Program-made: the position numbers and the translations under genes
Notes under the pieces: generated by a model
What the model saw: only the letters and a program-made list of their open reading frames with translations
The model's database searches: none
What the model was told of the DNA's origin: nothing
Assembly (NCBI GenBank): GCA_009760885.1
Contig: CM019717.1
Location: 45,338,866 to 45,402,865, forward strand
Direction: 5' to 3'
Origin: Achatina immaculata
Taxonomy: Eukaryota; Mollusca; Gastropoda; Stylommatophora; Achatinidae
DNA length: 64,000 nt
Shown: positions 47,056 to 58,924 of the stretch, in pieces
Layout: each line of letters begins with the position of its first letter
How positions within the stretch are numbered: the stretch's first letter is position 1

Positions 47056-47056
47056 G

Positions 47057-47311
47057 AACTCGTCTAGCAACCCAATGGTCGAGGGTTCGAATCCCCAGAT
47101 GAGCGGGATTTTGTCTGACCAATACGGCCCCGGGGGTCCACCCAGCCTCTAAAAATGGGTACCAGAGAAATCTGGGAAGGTAAAGCAGCCAGGCGTGATA
47201 CTGAACACATCACACTTTCATGTGCCGAAGGTCATGGAAAATACGGGCCTAACACCGTATTCCCCAATATGCTTTAATGGCATGTAACGGGGACTTTTAC
47301 CTTTACCTTAC
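47057..47311 (+). mobile_element. tRNA-derived SINE, 5'-truncated copy
   Basis: Begins inside the tRNA part (ACTCGTCTAGCAACCCAATG), keeps the B box GGTTCGAATCC at 47084-47094 and the body with ACCAATACGGCCCCG and GGGTACCAGAGAAATCTGGG, and ends in a CTTTTACCTTTACCTTA tail. It corresponds to the minus-strand copy at 13179-13456 without the A box. Confidence 0.82.
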
Positions 47312-47314
47312 CAT

Positions 47315-48650
47315 CGAGAACACTGCTAAGTATATATCATGTTGCCTGGTTTTCTGCAGCAGTGATACACTGCAAAAATGTGACGAACATTTTACTGAAC
47401 CCAGTAAAGCTCACTACAGTACTGGAGGAAATGAAGTAGCTTACAATCTTGTGGAAGCGTTGGTGGAGGGTGGGGGGAGGGGGAGAATGTGACACTTGGT
47501 ATCATTCATTAGAGGAAAATATGCCCTTGAAGATAAAGCAAAAACAGAACTGCATGAAAGTAGATAACCCAGAGATTGAATTGTAAAGATCATTGCAGAC
47601 TGCAAGCCCATCTACATAAACTGAAGTACTGTACGCCCAAACATCACTATGCATATGTCAGAATGATGTCAAGACTCCCAGCAATCTGCAAAACTACACT
47701 ATCCACGGTGACTTAAGGGCTTGAACGGCTCCAGGAAATTAGTGTGGATGGAAGGGTTCGGGTTCAGCTTCAGTATGGTTTTTGCCATCACAGGAATCGA
47801 TAATATCCCATAATTTCTCCACCACCTGTGCCAGTGACAACTCCTGGAACAGGCAAGAACCACCCCACATCATGTCCATACACAGCGACGAAAAGTAATC
47901 CGTGCACAATGACTGCCTACATCTCGGCAAATGTCCTCAGTAGGAAGGCACTCACAGCCAGCTCTAAGCAGCTATAATGAGCCAACCTTCCAAAGAACAC
48001 AGGGGAATGAATGGATGGAAAACTTTGGCACAAAGACTTGATAACACTGAGGTTCATGGAGGTCATCAGTCTCCCGACCCAGATAGAAGAGTATATTGAA
48101 ACTGAGCGCATTATAGTACTGGATACTTAGTATGGCCTAACTCTGTTGCTGGTCTGAAGAAGCTGCTTCATTATATTCGGGACATGCCCATACGTGTTCT
48201 GCATTCGACATCGGGATGTCCTTTAGTGGTCTGACTGACATCATACTAGCACAATGTTGGTTGTAAATAGCTCGCGTTCTAGAGCACAAATGGGATCATA
48301 GCTTCCACTTCCTCTGAGGACATGCAATTCACTGAGGAGGGCGTGGTATGTACTTTTGAGGAATGTTTTTTGCCCATATTCTTCGACTTGCTGCTTGAAA
48401 GATTGAATCATATCAATTAACGCATTATAATAGGATCAGAGACAATCATTCTTTCAAGAAACACATGATAGTAATAAAATAATATAGCTTTATGATAGTA
48501 CGAGTAATGTAACCTTCGCTCTTCCTCTTTACTCTTCCACTGCTGTAAACTTAAAACATGGGAAACAAACTTGATAGTAAGTTGTAGTTATTCCTGTTTT
48601 TATGGAGTAGAGCTATCTTAATTAGGAACATTTCTTCACCAGTATGACGA
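47315..48650. other. unassigned sequence
   Basis: Short open frames on the minus strand at 47739-47930 and 47917-48111 could be parts of a decayed retroelement, but I recognise no motif. Confidence 0.3.
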
Positions 48651-48654
48651 CGGG

Positions 48655-48980
48655 CATCAACACGTCTCTGTGATTGCTGGGAAGTGAGATCGTGTAAATG
48701 CCGAACTTTGGTGCTTTGAGACGGGCCCAGTTAGACTGACAAGCGGTGTTCCTAGATCTGGGCTTGTCTTGATGTCGGTGTTCCTAGATTTGGGGTTGTC
48801 TTTGGTGTTGGTGTTCTTTGGTATGAATCTTTGGAGCCACTCCCTTGCAGCGCTATCATCAACTGCACCTTCCTCTTCCACACTGTAAATTTCACGGGCA
48901 GCTGCAGAGGCATTCATCCATTTCTTCCAGCAATGCCTCAGGAGGACGCGAACGACAACCTTGCTGTCCGCCATATTTCC
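48655..48980 (-). pseudogene. mariner transposase, N-terminal part (copy 4)
   Basis: Starts at ATG 48974 on the minus strand: MADSKVVVRVLLRHCWKKWM, NASAAAREIYSVEEEGAVDD, AAREWLQRF. The residue pattern up to REWxxRF is the mariner helix-turn-helix domain. The frame then leaves the family (repeated NTNTKDNPKSRNTDIK) because of a small duplication with GTGTTCCTAGAT, and there is no catalytic domain. It is a different subfamily from copies 1 and 5. Confidence 0.75.
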
Positions 48981-49149
48981 TTCTGCTGATCACTTATCTC
49001 GCAGGTTCTAAGGACTGCAAACGCGCCACAAACAGCCTCTGGCAGTCAAGTCCAGCTCCTGGCCTTCCCGTGGCAGAACTGTTTAAACTGACAGGAGAAG
49101 GGGCGAGGGCGAATATCTGGCGCCTGAAAACCAGTTACTTAGGGTAGAT

Positions 49150-50400
49150 GAGTGGCACGTTTGGTAGCTCATCTGCTGCTGTTGGCGAGATCTTCAGCTG
49201 CCGTGCGTGGAGCGGTGCTCCTCCCGGCCAATGAAGAAATTTGCAAATGAGGTTGCCGCGCAGCATCACTGCGGAAAAGGTGGTAGAAAGGATAAAGCGA
49301 AGCAAACAGTCAAATCACGGCACTTCTGGTCTGGAGGTCGGCCACGTCCTGAGTGCAGTCATATCGGGTGAAATGTATGAACCGGCTTGTCCCAGAGGTT
49401 AAGACACTGCTGGCGAGACTCCTCAAATGCCGCGCGTGGAGTGAAGCTCCTCCCGGTTAAGGAAGTAAATGCGGAAAAGAAATAAAGGTTGCTGTGCGGA
49501 GCCGATGGGAAAAGGTGGTGGAAAGTGAAGTTTAACCGGTATGTCCAGTAGTATCGCTACGAGAGCTATACCACGGCACCTCTGCTCTAGAGGCCGCCCA
49601 CGTCCGAAATACACCTACACTGGTGAAATATGCCTAAACCGGCACACACCAGGGGTGGAACTTGATGGCTAGACATGTCATGCCACCTCCGCTCTAGAGG
49701 TCGGTAACGCCTGATAAACACCCATACTGGTGAATTTTGCCTAAACCGGCTCAGACCAGGGGTGAATCTTGAAGGCTATGCATGTCATAGTACCTCTGCC
49801 CTAGAGGTCGGTCCCGTCCCAAAAACGCCCATACTGGGATAATGCCTAAACCGGCTCAACCCAGGGGTAGAAATCACTAGTGGTGAGGATTCGTCCTCCT
49901 GGACAAAAGCTCCATCCTGGTCACAACTAGGAAGGGTAGCGGCCACGACCGCAAAATGCTGAAGTCGGAGACACTGGACCAGGGAAGTCTAGATAGGCAA
50001 CCACCTCTCATCCGGCGGGGATGTTTGCGTATCCTAATCACGCTGAGGTTTTCCGGTGAGAAGGTCCAACCCTGGACTGGATGGGCAACCACCTCTCACC
50101 CGGCGGTGATACACGGGTATCTCAAAACACGTCGAGGTTTTCCGGTGAGAAAGTCCAACCCTAGACTAAACTGGTGCAATGAAAACCACGGTGTCACGCA
50201 ATCCCGCTTCCGAGACCCACCAAGAATACAGGCTAAAGCACTGTGATACTCTGAACCCCTTGTGGTCCTCTCGTGGATCTCGTGTGGTCTATTTTGGACC
50301 ACACAGGGGACCACGGGACCTAACGAGGACCACAGGCGTGAATTCAGTAGGTTCACAATGCGGTTTTTGGTGGTAGAAGTGAACGAAGAAGAAGAAGAAA
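49150..50400 (+). repeat. GC-richer unit with internal direct repeats and a (GAA)n tail
   Basis: Three direct repeats of about 113 bp start near 49567, 49681 and 49793 (CTCTAGAGG, CATACTGG, GCCTAAACCGGCTC words), with a more diverged copy near 49313. Two direct repeats of about 90 bp follow at 49995 and 50083 (GGCAACCACCTCTCA, GAGGTTTTCCGGTGAGAA). The unit ends with GAAGAAGAAGAAG at 50386. The orientation is set by the tail. It may be a non-autonomous element or a LINE 5' UTR, by inference only. Confidence 0.5.
50262..50333. other. nested inverted repeat (hairpin)
   Basis: The outer arms GTGGTCCTC (50262-50270) and GAGGACCAC (50325-50333) are exact inverted copies. Inside them GTGTGGTC (50282-50289) pairs with GACCACAC (50297-50304) around a 7-nt loop. 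It lies near the end of the repeat unit at 49150-50400. Confidence 0.7.
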
Positions 50401-50789
50401 AGACTTATCTCGCAATTCACTGGCTAAAAATGGATATGCACGCTTTCAGACTGATGCCAAACATGACGTTACATATGCCATTACAGCGTATAAGACGAGA
50501 TCCTTGCCCGAAATTAGGGTATCGAAAACGTGACGAATTTTTGACTGACTGTAATAATGATATTTCGTCAGGGAAGAATAAATGGTTTAGCTACGCAGTT
50601 ATTTTCCTTGATAGCTGTTGATCAAGGAAGAAATAATTTGGAGACTTGCAATTATATCGTCTTTTCTGCCGACAGAGATTCTATCATACAAAATCTGCTG
50701 TTGCCAAAAGAGCGCTTGCAGAGAAAGACAATGCAAATCCTGTACACGCTTCCTAAGGAAAAGACAGTTTTATGATCCAATGGATCCCA

Positions 50790-51335
50790 TAACAGTGTGG
50801 TCTGGTGGCAAAAGAAAGAAGCTGACAGACTTGCCAAATCTGGTAGCAGTCATCCACAACATCAACACCCTGTCTCATACAGTGAGGCCAAAACTATAAT
50901 CAAGCATCAGTACAAGAAGCTATGGACTGAATAGCACAACACCATCTAACGACCGGATGCCGAAACTCTCACGTCAAAAAAACAAACCACCATGTTCAGT
51001 CTGCACACGGGACATTGGCTACTGCGAGCACACTGTATCGTCCTGGACTGTCACGTATCCCGGGTTGTACCTGCGAAACGGGCATCCAGACTCCCGCACA
51101 TATTACTCTGTTCTTCTCTCTCCTCTCCCTCCCTCCACCTCTATACCAAGAAGTCCGAACTGAACTCTAGCCATAGGGTGCTACCCTGGAAGATAAACTT
51201 TAAGGTACAAAGCATAACCTTCAAAAGACTTTCACAATTTATCCGGACAATAAATATAAATGTCTTAGGCTAAAATCATGGAACGAATAAGAAGAAGAAG
51301 AAGAAAAAGAAAAAGAAGAAGAAGAGGAGGGGGAA
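50790..51335 (+). mobile_element. LINE C-terminus with RNase H end and (GAA)n tail
   Basis: Over frames the plus strand reads KKEADRLAKSGSSHPQHQHP, VSYSEAKTIIKHQYKKLW, then QTTMFSLHTGHWLLRAHCIV. The ExADxLAKxG...VSYxEAKxxIK order is the end of the RNase H domain and the tail of jockey-like LINEs. The element ends in an AAG-rich tail at 51284-51335. Confidence 0.72.
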
Positions 51336-51624
51336 GAGGGGGAGAAGGAGGAGGGGAGGCTAATTTGCACGTTTCTTTGGGCAATTATACTTTACAAGTT
51401 TGTTTTTTTTTTGTCACAGCAAATTTAAAGAAAGAAGCACACAGTTTCTCTGATGATTCAGGAAACTAACTATCTTTAGTGGTTTCTTTTCCTGTTTCCG
51501 TGAGTACAATATAATTTCCTCTGTAAAATTTATTCGATGATCAGGTAAACAGAAATCTGAATAAAAAAGTAAAAACTGCTCACTGATGTTTATTTCAGGG
51601 CATAGTGTTAGTTGTGAAGACCTG

Positions 51625-51862
51625 AAACTTGAGACAACAAGAACATGGCGCAACAAGAACACGGCACAATAATGAAACAAGAACACATGGCAACAAGAAC
51701 ACAGAGCAACAAGAACACATGGCAACAAAAACACAGAGCAACAAGAACACAGAGCAACAACAGCATGGTGCAATAAGAACATAGGGCAACAAGAACATAA
51801 GGCAACAAGAACACAGAGCAACAAGAACACAGGGCAACAAGAACACACAGCAACAAGAACGG
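51625..51862. repeat. 15-bp minisatellite, about 16 copies
   Basis: The unit is GCAACAAGAACACAG with variants. The minus-strand frames VLVALCSCCSVFLL are artefacts of the 15-bp period. Confidence 0.93.
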
Positions 51863-51869
51863 GAAAAAG

Positions 51870-53780
51870 GGGGGGGGGGGGAGGATAGAGAAAAAAGATT
51901 TACTTTAAAAAAAAACTTTAATTAACCAGGAGATGAAGTTCTGTTTGTTCGTTGTTACCTTGCCATTGAGTACAGTTTGTATAATGGACACTTTTCCTGT
52001 AGCAAGTCTAGATTTATCAAAAGCGGCGTTCTACTGTAAATCATTCAAAAGAAATGTAAAGTGCTCCGGGCTCACAAGCGTTTGTATAGTAACATTTAAG
52101 TGCAGGTGTAAGATCAAAAAACAAATTGAGCGCTTTGTAACATCTTTGCCTGGATTGACTGTGACTTGGTGCAAAGCGATGCTGCATGTACGGGACATGT
52201 CTCTATACGGGTTCTTCTGTTTGAATAGGTCACGCCTGAAACCAAATTTAACCTACGTACTAATGACCTGGTGTTCCTGTACAATTTCATGCTTAGTGGT
52301 TACGATTCTTTGTTACACGAGAGTCTGCTAGTGAAGTGTTAGACTTTTTCTAGAAGCATTGAGGAGCTTTCACTTGTCTGGTTTTTTCGGGGCTTGCCAG
52401 TCTCATCTGCTGTAACCAGGCCAAATGTTAAAACTTTCTGCCGCGATGTTCATCTGTAGGATTCAGTGGTAGTGTTTGGTCTGTGCTACCGGAGCGCCTG
52501 CCCGGAAATCATATTAAACAGATGTACATTTCAGATGTACTGAGCTATTGTGTTTAAATGTGTAGCGAAGTCTTGGTCAGTTTGCGTTCGGGGCATGGCC
52601 GAGATAAGAGCTAAGAAGGGCCGTTGCCGTTCGTGGTGGATTTGTTGTTGTGAGTTGTTCCTTCTTCGGTAAGTGATATCGTTGTTACATCGTTCCAGAC
52701 CTGCTCTACCCGTGCCTACCTCATGTCTTGTAAGTTTTATGTTTGTAATTGCAAGTTTTGGTGTGAGTTATGTGTAATGTGATAAGTTAATGTAAGCTTC
52801 TATGTATCTGATAAACTCGTGAGTTGAAGTCAATGTAAGATGTTATCACATAATGAATTAAGTTGTCTGTTGAAGTGAATAATATGTTTATATGTGTGAG
52901 TAAGTGTTTTTTTTTAAATGGAGTCATTTTCCATTTATATTTTGATGTGCATTTTCATAATATTCAATAGACGTTTTATTAACACACTTAATTTTGCATA
53001 TTTTCATTGAGGATTCACGAGTTTTGCTTTCATATTTAATGGTTCGTTTGTGTGTATGGAAATGGCCATTGATTTTTTTGCATTGCTTATGCTTTTCATG
53101 TTCAATGTGAAAATTCATTATGTGTGTTACTGGCAGCTGGGTAGCTGCTATCGATATATGTTTGTACGTCTTATGACAGTTTAGTAGTGAGCATTCAGGT
53201 TGAATAGAATCTATTGAAGATAGAATGCTAGTGCACTATAATGTATGTTTTTTTGGATGAGACACAAGACGCTGAGATAGCCGTGAGTTAGTACTTATTG
53301 TGTGTTTCTGGCTATTATAGCTGCTAGTACAGAAGGTCTGAGATTTAATAGTACTGTAACCGTGTTTATCATTTTGTGCTAGTATTCGTTCCTTGCTAAG
53401 CTCGTTAATATTACTGTTAATATGTCAGTTTTATTGTTATGTCGACGTTCTCGTCATGTTTTGTGTGAATTAAACCTCGTATAATTGGATCTCGTGCTTG
53501 TTTCATCACTGTCAATGCTGTCATGTCTTATGTGTGTTGAGTACAGACTCTGAGAATGGTTTTCCCTTTACCTGGCATGTCGTGCGAAGCCAGAAGGTTG
53601 AGCCTGGATTAACTATGGAGGATGCACATTGGTTTCCCTCAAGTACTGTTGTATGTAAACTTTGGAATTCACGGGACACTTCCATGCACCAATCATAAAA
53701 ATTGCAAAAATGTAGTTCCGTCAATTATCAGGCACCAAGAACCCAACATAACCCACCCACATTAAAAGTTTTACACCTCT
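51870..53780. other. unassigned sequence with one Cys-rich open frame
   Basis: A 132-codon plus-strand frame at 51933-52331 starts MKFCLFVVTLPLSTVCIMDT, hydrophobic like a signal peptide, and has 13 Cys. It lacks a promoter, splice or poly(A) context and I do not recognise it. The remainder, to 53780, is T- and G-rich with no feature that I can support. Confidence 0.25.
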
Positions 53781-53784
53781 CCCT

Positions 53785-56290
53785 CATTCATCATCATCAT
53801 CGTCGTCGCCGTCGTCATCCTCATCATTATCGGTACGAAAGTTAGCGGTAATGAATCTCCATTTTCCTCGCTACCTCGTTGTGAGGGTACACTCATCCAG
53901 GCTGAGTCCTGTTCACATTCGTAAGCTACCTTCCCACCCACACCTCTGTCGTAAGGTACCTTCCCACCCACACCTCTGTCGTAAGCTACCTTCCCACCCA
54001 CACCTCTGTCGTAAGGTACCTTCCCACCCACACCTCTGTCGTAAGGTACCTTCCACCCACACCTCTGTCGTAAGGTACCTTCCCACCCACACCTCTGTCG
54101 TAAGCTACCTTCCCACCCACACCTCTGTCGTAAGCTACCTTCCCACCCACACCTCTGTCGTAAGGTACCTTCCCACCCACACCTCTGTCGTAAGCTACCT
54201 TCCCACCCACACCTCTGTCGTAAGGTACCTTCCCACCCACACCTCTGTCGTAAGCTACCTTCCCACCCACACCTCTGTCGTAAGCTACCTTCCCACCCAC
54301 ACCTCTGTCGTAAGCTACCTTCCCACCCACCTCTGTCGTAAGGTACCTTCCCACCCACACCTCTGTCGTAAGGTACCTTCCCACCCACCTCTGTCGTAAG
54401 GTACATTCCCACCCACACCTCTGTCGTAAGGTACCTTCCCACCCACACCTCTGTCGTAAGCTACCTTCCCACCCACACCTCTGTCGTAAGGTACCTTCCC
54501 ACCCACACCTCTGTCGTAAGGTACCTTCCCACCCACACCTCTGTCGTAAGGTACCTTCCCACCCACACCTCTGTCGTAAGGTACCTTCCCACCCACACCT
54601 CTGTCGTAAGGTACCTTCCCACCCACACCTCTGTCGTAAGTACCTTCCCACCCACACCTCTGTCGTAAGCTACCTTCCCACCCACACCTCTGTCGTAAGG
54701 TACCTTCCCCCCACACCTCTGTCGTAAGCTACCTTCCCACCCACACTTCTGTCGTAAGCTACCTTCCCACCCACACCTCTGTCGTAAGCTACCTTCCCAC
54801 CCACACTTCTGTCGTAAGCTACCTTCCCACCCACACCTCTGTCGTAAGGTACCTTCCCACCCACACCTCTGTCGTAAGCTACCTTCCCACCCACACTCTG
54901 TCGTAAGGTACCTTCCCACCCACACCTCTGTCGTAAGGTACCTTCCCACCCACACCTCTGTCGTAAGGTACCTTCCCACCCACACCTCTGTCGTAAGGTA
55001 CCTTCCCCCCACACCTCTGTCGTAAGGTACCTTCCCACCCACCTCTGTCGTAAGCTACCTTCCCACCCACACCTCTGTCGTAAGCTACCTTCCCACCCAC
55101 ACCTCTGTCGTAAGCTACCTTCCCACCCACACCTCTGTCGTAAGCTACCTTCCCACCCACACCTCTGTCGTAAGCTACCTTCCCATCCACACCTCTGTCG
55201 TAAGCTACCTTCCCACCCACACCTCTGTCGTAAGCTACCTTCCCACCCACACCTCTGTCGTAAGGTACCTTCCCACCCACACCTCTGTCGTAAGGTACCT
55301 TCCCACCCACACCTCTGTCGTAAGGTACCTTCCCACCCACACTTCTGTCGTAAGGTACTTTCCCACCCACACTTCTGTCGTAAGCTACCTTCCCACCCAC
55401 ACTTCTATCGTAAGGTACCTTCCCACCCACACGTCTGTCGTAAGCTACCTTCCCACCCACACTTCTGTCGTAAGGTACCTTCCCACCCACACTTCTGTCG
55501 TAAGCTACCTTCCCACCCACACTTCTGTCGTAAGCTACCTTCCCACCCACACCTCTGTCGTAAGGTACCTTCCCACCCACACCTCTGTCGTAAGCTACCT
55601 TCCCACCCACACCTCTGTCGTAAGCTACCTTCCCACCCACACTTCTGTCCATCTCTTGCTCTTTTCCTCCCGCATTTCCTTATAGTGTGCTCTATTATTG
55701 TTATGTCTTTGATGTGGTCAAAGTATTTTGTGTTCTTGATCCTTGTTTCTTAAATACGTTCACCTTGCACCTGTGGTTGTTCTGACAGCTGTGCATTTGC
55801 TTTCTTCATTTTCCTTGATCTATTAAACACTTTCCTGTAGATTCACATTTCTCTTACATTTGTCATTCTCTCTGATTTTTTTTTACTTTTTATTTCAGAG
55901 TCAAGGTTTCAGCTTGACAGATATATAGCAGTTCGTAAATCTCATATTTTATTGTTATGGATAGATTCCTCGATGGCAGCATTCTCTTCATGATTTTGAA
56001 TGTGTGTCCTGCCATTTCTATTTTTCTCTTCATTTCCGTCTCCCATCTGATATCCTCGGTCAGTATGTGCTATGGGTAGCTGTAACTTGTCGCTTGTTCA
56101 CTTTCTTGTTGTTTATAAGTATTTCCATCTCTGACTTTTGATCTTCTCTCTAATTCTCTCAAATTTACTCTGTTCTTTTTTTTCCTAGCACTTTCAGTTC
56201 TGTGTCTAGGTTCGAGAACGTTCTTACTGCCTTGTCAACATGTATCTGCTTACTTGAAACCAGAGCACAACGCTGTTATAACGGTATTTA
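53785..56290 (-). mobile_element. LINE pol remnant (type D) interrupted by a huge minisatellite
   Basis: At the low-coordinate end lies the (ATG)n-type tail and the 3' end block shared with 39177-39360 (GGTAATGAATCTCCATTTTC, CATCCAGGCTGAGTCCT on plus). At the other end, past the array, the minus strand reads IKNTKYFDHIKDITIIEHTI and KCGRKRARDGQ, the KYFxHIK step of LINE C-termini, with further decayed RT sequence up to about 56290. The 30-bp array fills the place between them. Confidence 0.6.
53928..55648. repeat. 30-bp minisatellite, about 57 copies
   Basis: The unit contains CACCTCTGTCGTAAGCTACC followed by TTCCCACCCA. The main variants are GTAAGGTACC/GTAAGCTACC and ACCTCT/ACTTCT; some units have lost 1-4 bp. 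The period of 30 keeps frames open on both strands (GGKVPYDRGV on minus). The ACTTCT variants cluster toward the high-coordinate end (55340-55640) and near 54740-54810. Confidence 0.97.
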
Positions 56291-56370
56291 GGAAACTGAA
56301 AGCGGGCTTAGCTTAGCCATGTGGTGCCCAAGTAATTAGCAGAATGAATGCCAGCATGAAAAGCATATTA

Positions 56371-57314
56371 AATCAATTACTTGGCAAAATCTGAAGCAAT
56401 TTTGTTCAAAGTATCCCTCTGCCCTGTCCTCTCAGTGCCCCCATGTACATGGCAGCTGCAGGAATCATGGGATTTATCTGTTCTTGTCAAAGTACACTGA
56501 CATGTAAAACTGCTGATATATACACGTCTTGTACTTGTAGCCTAAGATACTTATTACTGAATTAACTAGATGTACTGAATTAATTAGATGCACTGAATTA
56601 ACTACGTGTACTGAATTAACTAGATGTAACCTGTCAGACATGACGAGAAAGAAATGAAATCCATTTTTTTAAACGCTGCAATCGGCACTGCATGGATGAT
56701 GTAGCATCCTATGTAGTTTTTAGCAAACTGGACTCATTTCACACGAACTTTGTAGACAGAAAATGATTAAAGATGGGTCAACAAAAAGTAAAATGATACA
56801 TAATAACAGACTAGAAGAAAAAATGATGCACAATAACAGACTAGAAGAAAACATAACAAAGACGATACTCAGAAAGTTAGGGGTGGTAATTGTGGAAGTA
56901 ACCACATTTTGGTCTAAACTGTCTGTTGGCTGTGAACTTTTTAGTAAGTTTCTACAATTTTGTATTTGACGAAGAATTTTTTTTCCTAATGCATGTTCAA
57001 AAGGTTTAACGTTTGGCTTGTCCAGTACTGATTTTCACTGCCTCTCTTGCTTCGTGTTTTCTTGTGGTATCATGTCGTGCCGTGTGTGTTTCACTGCTAG
57101 CTGTTTTATTTGCACAGCTTACCTTCACAACAATGGGCTATATATCAAGAAAATCAAACGCTGATCACTCTTCTTTCTTTTAGTGGCAGTGAAGGTTTTC
57201 AAAGATTTATAAGCGGAGTGAAAATGTTGTTAGTTAGAAAGTGTTAAAAAGTGTTGCTAGACCCTCCACCCCAAATAAATTCATATATTCGACCCACCCT
57301 TTTCTCGACTAAAT

Positions 57315-57349
<35 letters not shown>

Positions 57350-57922
57350 CCTGCCCGCTTTCTCCACTTCAGCTTTACTAACAACCTAACACACATCCCA
57401 AGTGTTCATTTAAACATCCACAGTACTCTAGCACACGCTGTCTTTGACACAGCTTCTTTCAAGTCACAGCTAAGTGCATCCTTTTTTCTCTTTTTTTTTC
57501 ATTCTTACTTGTTGTATATCATTGATGTGAATTTATATTTTATCTTCTTTCTCTATTTCTTTGTCTTGCGTATTTTTGTATGATTAAATACAATGAAACG
57601 TCACAACTGTGTCCTCGTTAATTAGTAGTTTTAAATTTTTCTTATTACATAGAAGGGCTACTTGACTACGTCGAGTTATAGTCCAAAGGTAACTACCACG
57701 CGAACTGGAATTAATCTGACTGGGCAGTGAGGTCTTTGATTTTGGTCACCGACTACAACTGGTGGCTAAGTTCCGAGCGGCAAACGGCCGTGAAGAATTG
57801 TTGATAGAACTCAGATTCAGTCCACAGCTGGGCCAATGTTATACCAGGACACACCAGCAGCAGGGCACTGGAAACAAGGACGAACCAAGCATACTATAGC
57901 TAAGAGAAAACGAAACATCCAT
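56371..57922. repeat. tandem duplication, copy 1 (1552 bp)
   Basis: Starts at AATCAATTACTTGGCAAAAT and is followed directly by copy 2. It contains no recognisable gene. Short open frames on both strands at 56720-56969 recur in copy 2. A (CT)n run at 57318-57345 is shorter than in copy 2. The piece after it reads TLAHAVFDTASFKSQL, which may be a decayed LINE end. Confidence 0.95.
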
Positions 57923-58857
57923 AATCAATTACTTGGCAAAATCTGAAGCAATTTTGTTCAAAGTATCCCTCTGCCCTGTCCTCTCAGTGCCCCCATGTAC
58001 ATGGCAGCTGCAGGAATCATGGGATTTATCTGTTCTTGTCAAAGTACACTGACATGTAAAACTGCTGATATATACACGTCTTGTACTTGTAGCCTAAGAT
58101 ACTTATTACTGAATTAACTAGATGTACTGAATTAATTAGATGCACTGAATTAACTACGTGTACTGAATTAACTAGATGTAACCTGTCAGACATGACGAGA
58201 AAGAAATGAAATCCATTTTTTTAAACGCTGCAATCGGCACTGCATGGATGATGTAGCATCCTATGTAGTTTTTAGCAAACTGGACTCATTTCACACGAAC
58301 TTTGTAGACAGAAAATGATTAAAGATGGGTCAACAAAAAGTAAAATGATACATAATAACAGACTAGAAGAAAAAATGATGCACAATAACAGACTAGAAGA
58401 AAACATAACAAAGACGATACTCAGAAAGTTAGGGGTGGTAATTGTGGAAGTAACCACATTTTGGTCTAAACTGTCTGTTGGCTGTGAACTTTTTAGTAAG
58501 TTTCTACAATTTTGTATTTGACGAAGAATTTTTTTTCCTAATGCATGTTCAAAAGGTTTAACGTTTGGCTTGTCCAGTACTGATTTTCACTGCCTCTCTT
58601 GCTTCGTGTTTTCTTGTGGTATCATGTCGTGCCGTGTGTGTTTCACTGCTAGCTGTTTTATTTGCACAGCTTACCTTCACAACAATGGGCTATATATCAA
58701 GAAAATCAAACGCTGATCACTCTTCTTTCTTTTAGTGGCCAGTGAAGGTTTTCAAAGATTTATAAGCGGAGTGAAAATGTTGTTAGTTAGAAAGTGTTGC
58801 TAGACCCTCCACCCCAAATAAATTCATATATTCGACCCACCCTTTTCTCGACTAAAT

Positions 58858-58924
<67 letters not shown>

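Noticed and set aside
52460..53490. Possible LTR or untranslated leader
   Set aside because: The T/G-rich stretch ends in an ATTAAA-like word, but I found no matching second LTR, no TG...CA ends and no coding region next to it.
53771..55652. Several open frames of 120-257 codons on both strands with GGKVPYDRGV or PTHTSVVRYL repeats
   Set aside because: They are produced by the 30-bp array, whose unit has no stop in several frames. They follow no splice or promoter signal and change frame wherever a unit lost bases.
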